The position numbers and the translations under genes were made by a program. Below the pieces are notes generated by a model, which was given only the letters and a program-made list of their open reading frames with translations, searched no databases and was not told the origin of the DNA. Shown here in pieces: positions 16,246-26,598 of a stretch of 64,000 nt of DNA. The DNA is taken from the NCBI GenBank assembly GCA_041739345.1, contig JBGSNZ010000036.1:122344-186343 (forward strand), in the 5' to 3' direction. This DNA is from DIGJ01 sp041739345. GTDB taxonomy: Bacteria > Bacillota > Clostridia > Lachnospirales > Lachnospiraceae. Position 1 is the first letter of the stretch. Every line of letters begins with the position of its first letter.

Positions 16246-17223
16246 CTAGGCACGACTGTAAGTAACTATTAATAATTCAACACCCATAGTGTCTGCTAAT
16301 CGACCGGTTTTTACCTGCTCTTCGATATCTGCACAGTTTTGTAATACACTAACTAATTGACTTCGTTTGAAATTTTTACTCTGGGTGATATACTTATTTA
16401 CTGCAAAAGGTGGAATACCAACCTTTGCGGCTAATGAAGCTCCTGCTTGTTGCTTTTTTACTAATTCTTTTACTTGAAGCAATAAATTAAAGTGCCTTGT
16501 AAGCAAATACAGAATGGACATTGGTTTTTCCCTTAGCGATAATAAATCATAGTATAGATTAAGGGCCTGCGCTTGCTTGTGGAATCCAATTGCATCAATC
16601 ATTTGAAAAATCTTTCCGGTAATCTGTGTCGTGCTGACTGCATCAATATCCTCGATTGTAATTACTTCACGATCATAGGAAAAACAGACTAGTTTTTCAA
16701 CCTCATTTTCCAAGTTTTTCATATCAGTGCCTGATTTATTAATAAAGTAAGAAATCGTTTGTTCCGTAATCTTTTTGCGTTCCTTTTGTAGAAGGGATGC
16801 AACCCAAAGCTTTAAATTCTTTTCGTCCATTCCATTCATTTCGCAAACATAGCCAATTTCTTTTACAGCTTTAAACAACTTACTGCGTTTATCTATTTCG
16901 GATTCTACGAATACAACTACCGTTGTATCTGGAAACTCCCTTATATAGTCAGGTATCTTACTTTGATTTTTAAAGTATCCACTATTCTTAACTAAAACCA
17001 TTCGTTTTTCACTAAAAAAAGGAAGTGTTTGCGCAATATCAATGATTTCATTGTCTTCCATGCCTTTTCCTTCAAAGTAAGAAAAGTTCATTTCATCGCT
17101 TTCACTAAGAATGGCTTCTTTTAGTTTGTCCTGATATAGTTTTTTCAAATAATCCTCAGTGCCATACAATAAATATGCAGGTTTAAATTGATTATTTTTA
17201 ATATGTTCTTTTATAAGCTGCAT
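16246..17223 (-). CDS. holA: DNA polymerase III subunit delta
   Basis: Clamp-loader subunit that opens the beta clamp. 325 aa. The family pattern runs through the protein: YLLYGTEDYLKKLY near the N-terminus, a degenerate AAA+ core without Walker A, FINKSGTDMKNLENEVEKL, and the C-terminal collar domain (PPFAVNKYITQSKNF). GAGGTG precedes the ATG. In many clostridia holA follows comEC directly and is followed by rpsT. Here a large beta-galactosidase gene separates it from comEC. Confidence 0.94.
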   Translation of the reverse strand: MQLIKEHIKNNQFKPAYLLYGTEDYLKKLYQDKLKEAILSESDEMNFSYFEGKGMEDNEIIDIAQTLPFFSEKRMVLVKNSGYFKNQSKIPDYIREFPDTTVVVFVESEIDKRSKLFKAVKEIGYVCEMNGMDEKNLKLWVASLLQKERKKITEQTISYFINKSGTDMKNLENEVEKLVCFSYDREVITIEDIDAVSTTQITGKIFQMIDAIGFHKQAQALNLYYDLLSLREKPMSILYLLTRHFNLLLQVKELVKKQQAGASLAAKVGIPPFAVNKYITQSKNFKRSQLVSVLQNCADIEEQVKTGRLADTMGVELLIVTYSRA

Positions 17224-17338
17224 ATCTACACCTCAATTCTAACCTAAGTCCATTCACTATTGTACAAGGAATTTAATAAATAATCAAGTATGAATTTCCC
17301 CAAAAATGATTAATTTTTGAATCCTTTTCTTTCTTATA

Positions 17339-17368
17339 AAAAAAGCATCCAAAATCGGACGCTTTTTC
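17339..17368 (-). terminator. Terminator after the beta-galactosidase gene
   Basis: AAAAAGCATCC pairs with GGACGCTTTTT with one mismatch, flanked by A and T runs. It could end transcription on both strands. Confidence 0.75.
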
Positions 17369-17393
17369 TATTTAAATCTAGTTTATGTATTGA

Positions 17394-20300
17394 TTATGAT
17401 TTAATCTTTACAATTTTTACTGTATCAGCAATTCCACTTGCCTTCAATAATTTCACATATTTTTTATATTGCTTTTCAGGCACTCTAATTACTGCATCAC
17501 TCGATATTCCTTTAAATGCATTTTTACCAATCTTTGTGATATTTTTTGAGTTAATTACAATTATTTCAAGATTTTTTGCACCCGCAAACGCTTTTTGTCC
17601 GATTGTTGTAATATTCGTTCCAATCGTAGCCTTCTTAACTTTCGTGTTTCCTTTCAGTGCATTATCAGCAATTGCTGTTACCTTAAAGGTAATTCCGTCT
17701 ATTTTTACAGTAGTTGGAATCACTATTTTAGTAGTTTCTGATTTTTTAACTTTAACATAAGTAACTTTACCACTTGTTTCAGATGACTTTGTTACTTTAT
17801 AAGTTACTGTTCCTTTTTTTACTACTTCATTTTTTGCTGGAAGGGTTACTTCTTCCGGCGTTTCAGTAGGTTTAGGGCTCGCGCTTGGTGTAGGTGGTGC
17901 AACAACAACCGGTGATGAATAATCTGCATCTGGTATCGTTTCTCCACTCTTGGTTACTGTTACCTTAAAGGTCGCCCTTGTATCACCGCAAGATGCTGTA
18001 ATTAAAGTCTCACCTTCTGCTACACCTGTTACTACTCCACCAGCTACTGTTGCTATTGTTTCATCTGCTGATTTCCAGCTGATTTGAGCTGCACTGACTC
18101 CCTTAATGCTTTCTAAGGATACTGTACTTAAGCATTTAAAATAAGTTGATTGCTTTTGAGCATAAGAACCTGTGTATAGTTTCGCATCTGCAATATCAAT
18201 ACAATCGTCACTCATTGATCCAATTTGGTCAACATAAATAAAGAGGCTAGTTGCAGCACTGACATCAATATCTACAAATTTTGCATTGTCCGGCTGTAAA
18301 ATAGTTCCTGTTTCATAAAGTTTATTTTCAGGTGTAATGCTATCTTTATAGATAATAAAGTTAACTCCGTCTCTCGTTGTTTTTGGTGCACTCTTTAGAA
18401 AATCAATTCCAACCCATGCCTGGAAACGTTTTGCATTTAATCCTGTCAAATCGTATGTAAAAGTCGCATTTGTATTGGCACTCAAGCCCTTCGCAAATGA
18501 TGTCTGTACATCGCCAATCTTCATACTGATTGCAACATTTGACTGAGTAGTGGTTAAATCTGCCTCATTAATATGAACATTTCCCCACCCTGAAATTGCA
18601 GATGTGAAATTAATTGCTCCACAAGAAGCCGTCGCTACAGTTGGTGTTCCAAAAACATTCGTTCCATTTACTACACCCGTCAAATAAGAGTAGTCTAATC
18701 CCAATACGGTACATACTGGTGCTATGGCAAGTGTCCCTGCTACTACAGAACCCACTTCCGTACTTGTTGCAAAAATAGTTGCTGTTCCATTGGAAAGAAT
18801 TGTAACTTTACCAGTACTGGATACTCTTGCAACACTTGCATCGCTTGAACTCCATGTTACCCCTTGCTCTGTTGCGTTTGCTGGTACAGTTGCTGCTGTC
18901 AATGTAAACGTGTCTCCAACATTGACCCCTGTTGGTAGCCCATTAATTGCAATTCCTGTTACCTTCACGGCTGCACTAGCTCCGTCCGGTATTACGCTTC
19001 CAACTGTGCTTGTTGCAGGAATTACTGTCTGATTACCTGCTACTACGGCAATAGTAGAAGCCGTAAAATCATATGATTTTTTAACTACATCTGATTTTAA
19101 TGAAAATTCTGCTGTAAATAAATCTGCATTTTTTGCTATCGCCTTTGTCAATTCATATACAACTTTAATTTGTCCGTTTGCCACTGCTTTTGTAGAAATG
19201 GTTCCTTCTACACCCGCTGCAAGTGAAATATTACCAGCTATAAAAGCCGATGTATCATAATTCAAAATAAAGGAACCTGCTGCCATTGCAGAATTATCTG
19301 CTACAGAAGTCTGAGCAATTGCACCAGTAACTGTTACCTTACCGTCAGCGTTACCTGTAGTATCTGCTGTAGATAATGATAATGTTAAATTCTCTGTCGC
19401 TCCTATAATTTGAGTGGCATTTACTGCTGCCCTTAATGCTGCAATATCTTTTACATCTACTACACTATCTTGATTCATGTCAGCTGCGTAAGTATTCAGT
19501 TTATCAAATGTATCATTTCCTGCTACTACATTACATAGCTTGTTTACATCTACTATGTCAAGTTTACCATCCGAGAATCCATCAACATCACCATTGACTG
19601 CTAATTTTAAGGTATCCTTTAAAGTTCCGTCTACGGTAAGTGTTACCAGATATCCCGTTGCTACTGGTGCATCCTCCGATGTTTGCTCTGCATTGTATGG
19701 ATCAAGCATCGTAATGGTTCCACCCTCAACCGGTTTAAACATTGCTTTTAATTCTGCCTTTGTTGTTCCTTTTGCTACATTATAAAGAATCTTATTTTTT
19801 GAATCCAATTTAGTGGTTGCTGTATCTGCTAATTCAAGGGCTGTTTCTTTTTCATAGAATCCAGTCATAATTAATTTAGTGTCACACCAGCTCACTTCAT
19901 CGTGTCCATCTTTAATGTTCTTGTCTGCATAAAGCACAATTTCTTTTGCTCCAGTTACATCAACATCAAAATACTGTGCATTCTCATTTGCCTTCATTAA
20001 TTTAGAGCGATACACTTCCTTACCATCTACATAAATTATGGCATAAGCTCCATCCTGGGTTTTATTCTTGTGAGCATCAATTCCAACATAGCCTTGCAAG
20101 CGCTCTACATTTAAATCTGCGACATTGAAAGATAATTTCGAATCTGCATTTACACCATATCCACTTTCAAAGGTTGTCCTTGTTCCGTCAACATATAAAT
20201 CGAGAGCCGTTCCACCATTGTCTTCATTTGTATGGATTCCACCATACGAAGTAAGAATACTCTTTGTTAAATCATATCCTAGATTAGATAGCATAATCGT

Positions 20301-23300
20301 ACCTGAATTTTTCAATTCAATGGTATACGTTCTACTATAACCATTCGTTGCGGTTGCAACAACTGTTGCAGTTCCTGGGAACTCAGTTGCCTGTGTAATC
20401 TTAAGCGTTACATCTTCGGAAACCGCTGTAGCAGTTACCTGTGGTACACTTCCATCTGGTGAAGATGCATTGTATGCGTATTTTGTAATATCATTATTAA
20501 ATTTAGGAAGTTCTACATCTCCAATTTTAATAGAAGCGAGTAAATTTGCATCATCTTCAAATGCCACCTTGCTTATTTCCATCAGTCGATTCCGTGACTC
20601 ACCGGAAATAGTTTTAAAATGATAAGAATAGGTATAAGTTTTATTTGTAGGAAGCAAGTACTTAGATAAGGTAGCCTGTCCGCAGCTTGCTGTTCCGAGT
20701 CCCATCTGAGCATAGTCAATTGTTACAACTGTATTCTTTGTTTTTTCTATTTGATATGGATGATTTGCTGCTTGTAATGCTTCCTGTGTACAATGTAATG
20801 CACTCATTTCAAGGTCTCTATCTGTTGCATCAATTAAGAGTCCATCTCCATTGTCATCTGTCAGTGCCATCCATCGTACATCCGTCTTGTTACCAGTTTC
20901 CTGAGGATATACAAAGTTTGTGAACTGGTCGGATACGGTACTATTCCATATACCAACATCGTATCCAGCTTTTCTATCGCTATAACTATCTGATTCACCA
21001 CGACCATACCATGTCATATTCTCAAGACCTTCTGACAGTTGAAGTCTATTACCAACTCTTAAAAGGTTTGTCATATTTGTGGAAGGAACGAGTGTACTCT
21101 TAACAAAAATATCTCCTGTTGGATAAATGGTGTATGTCATGCTGTCTTTTGAATCCGAGCACTTTGTTAATGTTCTAGTAGCAGTGACATAAACCACATC
21201 CTTCTTAGTAACGATTGACACATCATCAATTGTTGTATCTGTGTTTGCATTCTGCCATTTTGCATCAACTGCTTCTTTCACGTCATTATCTGTATAAGCT
21301 CTCCAGTAATTAGGTTCAATAGATTCTGCAATCATTTCTTTTCCATTTGATTTAAATGAAGTCATTTCACCTGTTGCTTTATCAAATTTTGCTGACCACG
21401 CATCTTTTGCAATTGTCAATGCAGTTTCCGTTTCTGTCACTTCTCCACTTTCAAAAACAGAAGTTCCTTTACTTCCTTCTACAATTTCGGCAGTTACAGT
21501 TTTTGTCTTACCTGCTTCTACCGTTACATTTGTGTTTGAAAGTTTAATATAATCTTTCGATGCGATATCCGTAACTGTAGGAAGTTCTCCTTCTGCTGTA
21601 TAATTCAATTCGAATTGTCCCTCTGCAATTGCATATCCAGCATCAGCCCATGTAACCTGATCGTCTGTTTTTATAACAAAGGAAACATTAAGGAAATATT
21701 CTTCCCCAGCTTTTACAGTCGTTGGTACCGTAAATGGTATTTCAACGTCTTTTGAACTCATTGCAGGAATATCAAGCTCCATGGATCCATTCTGAACCGT
21801 TTCTCCATCTTTCAAAAGAGACCATTTCATTTTATACTCATTAGCATTCGTATCAATAAATTCATTATTTATTGTGATGGTTTTACTGTCTAAATCTTTT
21901 AGACTCATCTGAAGTGCCTGATAAATTCTCTTTACTTCATAAGCTTCTGGCTGTAAGGTTCTATCTGGTGAAATGATACCATTTACACAGAAATCTTTGT
22001 TTCCAGATTTCCAAGTAGAATAATTACCTGTGTTCCAATCTCCATCATAACCCCAGTAGGTGCTTTTGCCATCCCATGTTCCATCTTCTGATAATAGTGG
22101 AGTATTGTAAGACTGGTCAACCCAATCCCAAATAAATCCACCCTGTAGGATTCCATTTGCGCGGATTTGTTCCCAGTATTCTTTTAATCCGCCTGCACTG
22201 TTACCCATTGCATGTGCATATTCGCACATGATATAAGGTTTTCCTGTTGTCGTTTTTAATTTTCCAATGGAAGGATACATTTCAGAATATACATCAACTC
22301 CTGCATTATCATTCCAACCTTGGTAATGCACTACTCTTGTATCATCATTATTCTGAAAATAATTAATTTCTGCCTGTAGTGAATCACCTGCTCCTGTTTC
22401 ATTACCCGGTGACCACATAATAATACATGGATAGTTTTTATCTCTCTCTAGCATACTGATTGCTCTGTCTTTTGCTGCCTCTACATATCCTGGAAGACTT
22501 CCAGGAACACTATACTGGCTTCTACCATTATGTGATTCCACATTAGCTTCATCCATTACATACAAACCATATTCATCGCATAAGCGATAGAAAGTAGGAT
22601 CATTTGGATAATGTGATGCTCTAACTGAATTCACGTTGAGAGACTTCATCAATTCTATCTCTTCACGCATATCTGCTTCAGTCAAATAATGTCCCGTGTC
22701 TGGATCGTTTTCATGGCGATTCACACCAGTAAGCGTTACTACCTGTCCATTGACACGAAGTCTAGCACTGGAAGTACCTGCTTCGGTCAGTTCAACTTCT
22801 CGAAATCCAACTTCCATCTGTGTTGACTCAATGGTTTTACCATTTTTCTTAAGTTCCAACACCAAATTATAAAGATTTGGATGCTCTGCTGTCCATTTTT
22901 TTGGATTGCTTATTTTTTGACTTAACGAAACAGTCGCTTTTTTATCTGTAAAAGTACCAACTTGTCCTGTTAATGGTGTTGTTGTAACCAATTTACCATC
23001 CGCATCATACAAGTTTGCATCAACGCTAAGGCCTTCGGTTTCTGTTGCAGCAAGATTTCGAAGTTCTGCCTCAATATTTAAATCTGCATCAACATAGGAA
23101 CTATCTAAGTCAGTAACAACAGTAAAGTCACGAATTTCAACACTATCCTTCGTTGTCAGATATACATCTCGGAAAATACCACATGCACGAATCATGTCCT
23201 GATTTTCTATATAACTACCATCTGACCAACGATAGACTTCAACTGTAATGACATTTTTATTACCTGCTGAAAAATCAAGCGCTTTTGTAATATTAAATTC

Positions 23301-23957
23301 ATCCGTTGTAAAACTATCTTCACCGTATCCAATGTACTGGCCATTCACCCAAACATACATTGCGGATCCTACTCCTTCAAAATCAACAAATACTTGGCGT
23401 CCTGCCCATGTTTGATCGATCGTAAAAGTTTTACGATAAGTACCCACTGGATTACAGGTTTGTGGTGCGTCACCTACGGTATAAGCAGAATAATTTTTAC
23501 CTTCTGCTGCCATCCATGGATAATTCTGGTTTGAATAAATAACAGGATCATATTTCCATGATCCGTCTTTATTTACATATGTTTGCCAATCCTTAGGCAC
23601 TGTAATGTTATCCCATGAACTATCATCATAAGTTGTTGTATTAAAATTTGTATCTTTTGTGGCGATACGGTCAGCTGGTTTTACAGCCCAGCTAAACTTC
23701 CAGTCATCCCCATTTAATAGCTTATAATAACTTGATTTTGCTTTATCCGCTGCTTTTGCTTTCTCAACTGTATCATAGTTGTAAAAGGTCGCCCTCGCAT
23801 CCTCTCTGTTAACCTGAAATATTCCAGGGCTTGCATTCCATTCTGTTTTCTCTGCTGCCTTAGCTGGTATTGTGAAAATTCCGTCTAAACCAGAAACATT
23901 CACTCCAGTTACAACCATAGCGGCTACAAGAATAATAGAAATGATTTTTTTTCTCAT
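17394..23957 (-). CDS. Giant secreted modular GH2 beta-galactosidase, 2187 aa
   Basis: Extracellular LacZ-type glycosidase. A signal peptide (MRKKIISIILVAAMVVTGVN) is followed by the GH2 domains (about 40-790). The acid/base is Glu520 in WSPGNETG and the nucleophile is Glu579 in PYIMCEYAHAMGN. The beta-galactosidase small-chain domain spans about 845-1120. A chain of accessory modules follows: a beta-sandwich (about 1130-1215), an NPCBM carbohydrate-binding module (1220-1370), a dockerin-like pair of calcium loops (1453-1515, the second canonical DMNQDSVVDVKD), a cohesin-like domain (1520-1650), a Big2 domain (1665-1745), a second NPCBM (1750-1930), another Ig-like unit (1940-2003) and a Pro/Thr linker. 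The C-terminus is a BspA-type LRR domain (2090-2187). AAAGGAGG precedes the ATG. The substrate is unproven; galactosides of plant or host glycans are likely. Confidence 0.93.
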   Translation of the reverse strand: MRKKIISIILVAAMVVTGVNVSGLDGIFTIPAKAAEKTEWNASPGIFQVNREDARATFYNYDTVEKAKAADKAKSSYYKLLNGDDWKFSWAVKPADRIATKDTNFNTTTYDDSSWDNITVPKDWQTYVNKDGSWKYDPVIYSNQNYPWMAAEGKNYSAYTVGDAPQTCNPVGTYRKTFTIDQTWAGRQVFVDFEGVGSAMYVWVNGQYIGYGEDSFTTDEFNITKALDFSAGNKNVITVEVYRWSDGSYIENQDMIRACGIFRDVYLTTKDSVEIRDFTVVTDLDSSYVDADLNIEAELRNLAATETEGLSVDANLYDADGKLVTTTPLTGQVGTFTDKKATVSLSQKISNPKKWTAEHPNLYNLVLELKKNGKTIESTQMEVGFREVELTEAGTSSARLRVNGQVVTLTGVNRHENDPDTGHYLTEADMREEIELMKSLNVNSVRASHYPNDPTFYRLCDEYGLYVMDEANVESHNGRSQYSVPGSLPGYVEAAKDRAISMLERDKNYPCIIMWSPGNETGAGDSLQAEINYFQNNDDTRVVHYQGWNDNAGVDVYSEMYPSIGKLKTTTGKPYIMCEYAHAMGNSAGGLKEYWEQIRANGILQGGFIWDWVDQSYNTPLLSEDGTWDGKSTYWGYDGDWNTGNYSTWKSGNKDFCVNGIISPDRTLQPEAYEVKRIYQALQMSLKDLDSKTITINNEFIDTNANEYKMKWSLLKDGETVQNGSMELDIPAMSSKDVEIPFTVPTTVKAGEEYFLNVSFVIKTDDQVTWADAGYAIAEGQFELNYTAEGELPTVTDIASKDYIKLSNTNVTVEAGKTKTVTAEIVEGSKGTSVFESGEVTETETALTIAKDAWSAKFDKATGEMTSFKSNGKEMIAESIEPNYWRAYTDNDVKEAVDAKWQNANTDTTIDDVSIVTKKDVVYVTATRTLTKCSDSKDSMTYTIYPTGDIFVKSTLVPSTNMTNLLRVGNRLQLSEGLENMTWYGRGESDSYSDRKAGYDVGIWNSTVSDQFTNFVYPQETGNKTDVRWMALTDDNGDGLLIDATDRDLEMSALHCTQEALQAANHPYQIEKTKNTVVTIDYAQMGLGTASCGQATLSKYLLPTNKTYTYSYHFKTISGESRNRLMEISKVAFEDDANLLASIKIGDVELPKFNNDITKYAYNASSPDGSVPQVTATAVSEDVTLKITQATEFPGTATVVATATNGYSRTYTIELKNSGTIMLSNLGYDLTKSILTSYGGIHTNEDNGGTALDLYVDGTRTTFESGYGVNADSKLSFNVADLNVERLQGYVGIDAHKNKTQDGAYAIIYVDGKEVYRSKLMKANENAQYFDVDVTGAKEIVLYADKNIKDGHDEVSWCDTKLIMTGFYEKETALELADTATTKLDSKNKILYNVAKGTTKAELKAMFKPVEGGTITMLDPYNAEQTSEDAPVATGYLVTLTVDGTLKDTLKLAVNGDVDGFSDGKLDIVDVNKLCNVVAGNDTFDKLNTYAADMNQDSVVDVKDIAALRAAVNATQIIGATENLTLSLSTADTTGNADGKVTVTGAIAQTSVADNSAMAAGSFILNYDTSAFIAGNISLAAGVEGTISTKAVANGQIKVVYELTKAIAKNADLFTAEFSLKSDVVKKSYDFTASTIAVVAGNQTVIPATSTVGSVIPDGASAAVKVTGIAINGLPTGVNVGDTFTLTAATVPANATEQGVTWSSSDASVARVSSTGKVTILSNGTATIFATSTEVGSVVAGTLAIAPVCTVLGLDYSYLTGVVNGTNVFGTPTVATASCGAINFTSAISGWGNVHINEADLTTTQSNVAISMKIGDVQTSFAKGLSANTNATFTYDLTGLNAKRFQAWVGIDFLKSAPKTTRDGVNFIIYKDSITPENKLYETGTILQPDNAKFVDIDVSAATSLFIYVDQIGSMSDDCIDIADAKLYTGSYAQKQSTYFKCLSTVSLESIKGVSAAQISWKSADETIATVAGGVVTGVAEGETLITASCGDTRATFKVTVTKSGETIPDADYSSPVVVAPPTPSASPKPTETPEEVTLPAKNEVVKKGTVTYKVTKSSETSGKVTYVKVKKSETTKIVIPTTVKIDGITFKVTAIADNALKGNTKVKKATIGTNITTIGQKAFAGAKNLEIIVINSKNITKIGKNAFKGISSDAVIRVPEKQYKKYVKLLKASGIADTVKIVKIKS

Positions 23958-24348
23958 TACATTGTCCTCCTTTAATCATTGATGTCTTAAGACTCATCTT
24001 CTTTTTTACAAAGATTTCTGTACAGTTATGCATTATTTCATGTTTTTAATTCCATTCTTTATGTTATAATACATTTTCACTGTTCTTTTCCCTAATATTA
24101 CCACTCAAATATTAAAAAGTAAAGTGTAAATTCGCTATTTTCGAACTATTTTTGTGCATTTTTTATAAATACAATTTTTAAAGCGTTAAGTTAATAACAT
24201 ATTTTTACTCATAAAATATAAATATATATGAATTTTTACACATTGAACTCAAGTTTTAGAGATATAATTCCATAATTGTTGGAAATCAACTTATTTGTTG
24301 ATACAAATATTTATAAATAAATTCAGTTCATAATGAAGGTTTACAATT
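23958..24348. other. 391-bp AT-rich intergenic region upstream of the beta-galactosidase gene
   Basis: Holds the AAAGGAGG site of the downstream gene and no ORF of note. A -10-like TATTATAAC occurs on the minus strand near 24063-24072 but without a clear -35. TTTAAAGCGTTAAG near 24177 vaguely resembles a cre site. A small hairpin ATCAAC/GTTGAT lies near 24287-24304 past comEC. No convincing terminator for comEC was found. Confidence 0.35.
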
Positions 24349-26586
24349 TTATGAGGAATGTTTGAATTTATCAATTACAAACTTCTTCCCATTCGTTTGT
24401 ACACATACAGACCCTACTTCACTTGAGATGAAAACAACCGATTTTACACTTTCTAACTTTTCTAATGTTTCTTTATGGGGATGTCCATACCGGTTTTTTA
24501 ATCCGCAGGAGATAAAAGAATAGGTTGGTTTTATATGTTCTAAGAATGCAAGATTACTAGATGATTTCGACCCATGATGCCCAACTTTCAAAATTTGATA
24601 TTTATCGTTCTCCAAGTATGGTATGGCGTCGGTTTCACTTCCTTCCATATCACCGGTCAACACCATAGAAAATTCGTCATAACTTACTTCCAAGCCAATC
24701 GAATTATCATTTTTATCAACAATTTCTTTAGAACCGGATGGATTGATACAATGTAGATAAAATTGTCCTCTTTTGAAACCTTCATTTCTTTTTATGTATT
24801 TTAACTTAATGCAATGTTGTGTTAGAAGATCAACTAATTCATAATAAGCTTCATCCTTTTCAATACCCGCACCCAAAACAACGGTATCAATTTCAACACC
24901 GCCAAAATCGGTGAATTCAAGAAGTTCAACCACACCATTGTAATGATCTTCATCAAGATGCGTAATAAAAACATAATCCAGTCTTTCGCATCCCTGTGAT
25001 TTTAAAAATGGTTCCAATACATATTGTCCCACCTTAGTTTTCGTACTGCTACCTCCATCTACCAAAATCTTTAGCTCATCTTTTGTTTCAATATAAATAC
25101 TATCTCCCTGACCCACGTCCAGAAAAGTTACCTTCATTCCAGGATTCTTTGGCAATATTGGTATTACAACAAGCAAGAATAAAAGCATCCACACTCTTTT
25201 CTTTTTCGTGAAGTACCACAATAGAAGCGTAAACGCTAAAATCGCATAATACAGTATAAAGAAGCTTGTTTGTGGCTTACCCATAATTATGGTTGCATAC
25301 GGAAATTTAAGAAAAAGGCATGCTATTTTTTCGTACAATCCCAAAATTACGAAAATACCTCCCGCGAAAATTACTGCTAATTTAATCCAAATCATCCCTA
25401 GGATTCCCGCAGCCACAGATAGTGCTGCTAACACTGACATAAGCGGTATCACCACTAAATTCACTAAAACACCATACAACGGATATTCATAAAAACTATT
25501 TAAAAGAATAGGAAATGTTAGAAGTTGAATGGATATGCTCATAAGAAGCGAAGAATAAATGCCTTTGAGACATTTTTTTATTACACATTGATTTTCAGAC
25601 GTTGAACACTTTACACTTTTTGCATCTTTCTTTTGATTATCAAAAATAGAAAGAAAACTTTCGCATAGCAATGGATAAATTAAAGCAATCCCAAGAATTG
25701 ATCCAAACGATAATAAAAATCCCGAATTACGAAGTTCAAGCGGATGAAATGCTAAAATGATACTTGCACTTAAAGCCGTTGATGAAAGCATATCATAAGT
25801 TCGTCCAATTAAGATTCCAACAAAACTAATCAGTATCATAATAACCGCTCGATTCGTTGAAATACTAAATCCCGTCATAATACCATATAGTACCGCAGTA
25901 GTCATTGCTGTTAATGCGGCTACCTTCTTTTGCTTAAAGATTTTTAATAAGAATTGATAAATTCCCATTGCTATCAAAGATACATGTAGCCCCGAAATTG
26001 CCAAAAGATGTCCCATCCCATTTTTTTGATACTCTCGCTTTATGTCATTTGAAAGTTCCGTTTTATCTCCCAAAAACATTGCCATTAGCGTTGCTGCCTG
26101 ATCCTCAAAAAGCCATGTTTTGTAAACCTTCTCAATGCTTGTTCTACCCATTTGAAGAAATACTTTTAACCAGTCTTTTTTCGCATCTAGGACAGTAACT
26201 TTTCCTTCTATCATGCGATAGCTGATTCCTTTGCTGTTGTAATAATAATAAGAATTGAATTCACCCGGATTTGAGGGTGGTTGAAATTTTGATAAGATTC
26301 CTTTTACAAGGATACGATTTCCAAGATACACATCCTGTTCCTTCGTGTATACAAGAATTTTATTTAGACTATACTGATTTGTTTCTCCATCTTTTTGAAA
26401 GGATACTTCGGATAGGGTAATCGTCATCTTTCCCTCTTTACAAATAATATTATCTATCCTACCCGTTATTTTTCCTGTTTGTTCGGTGTCAAATTCCGAA
26501 TCCAGGGAACTTTTCGGAATTGACGCCATCGAACTTGTAATTAAAAGGAGTATACAAATCCAAATCAAAGGACGTTTTGGCTTAAT
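24349..26586 (-). CDS. comEC: DNA uptake channel ComEC/Rec2, probable AUU start
   Basis: Polytopic membrane protein that carries one DNA strand into the cytoplasm during natural transformation. An N-terminal OB-like (DUF4131) region is followed by the Competence membrane domain (about residues 175-460, starting GHLLAISGLHVSLIAMG). The C-terminus is a metallo-beta-lactamase-type nuclease domain (FLDVGQGDSIYI, THLDEDHYNG, KVGHHGSKSSS). The only canonical start, TTG at 26568, is 25 nt from GGAGG. An in-frame ATT at 26586 has 7-nt spacing and gives a usual N-terminus (IKPKRPLIWICILLL). It directly follows the GerMN gene. comEA lies three genes upstream. Confidence 0.9.
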   Translation of the reverse strand: MKPKRPLIWICILLLITSSMASIPKSSLDSEFDTEQTGKITGRIDNIICKEGKMTITLSEVSFQKDGETNQYSLNKILVYTKEQDVYLGNRILVKGILSKFQPPSNPGEFNSYYYYNSKGISYRMIEGKVTVLDAKKDWLKVFLQMGRTSIEKVYKTWLFEDQAATLMAMFLGDKTELSNDIKREYQKNGMGHLLAISGLHVSLIAMGIYQFLLKIFKQKKVAALTAMTTAVLYGIMTGFSISTNRAVIMILISFVGILIGRTYDMLSSTALSASIILAFHPLELRNSGFLLSFGSILGIALIYPLLCESFLSIFDNQKKDAKSVKCSTSENQCVIKKCLKGIYSSLLMSISIQLLTFPILLNSFYEYPLYGVLVNLVVIPLMSVLAALSVAAGILGMIWIKLAVIFAGGIFVILGLYEKIACLFLKFPYATIIMGKPQTSFFILYYAILAFTLLLWYFTKKKRVWMLLFLLVVIPILPKNPGMKVTFLDVGQGDSIYIETKDELKILVDGGSSTKTKVGQYVLEPFLKSQGCERLDYVFITHLDEDHYNGVVELLEFTDFGGVEIDTVVLGAGIEKDEAYYELVDLLTQHCIKLKYIKRNEGFKRGQFYLHCINPSGSKEIVDKNDNSIGLEVSYDEFSMVLTGDMEGSETDAIPYLENDKYQILKVGHHGSKSSSNLAFLEHIKPTYSFISCGLKNRYGHPHKETLEKLESVKSVVFISSEVGSVCVQTNGKKFVIDKFKHSS

Positions 26587-26598
26587 ATTGACTCCTCC

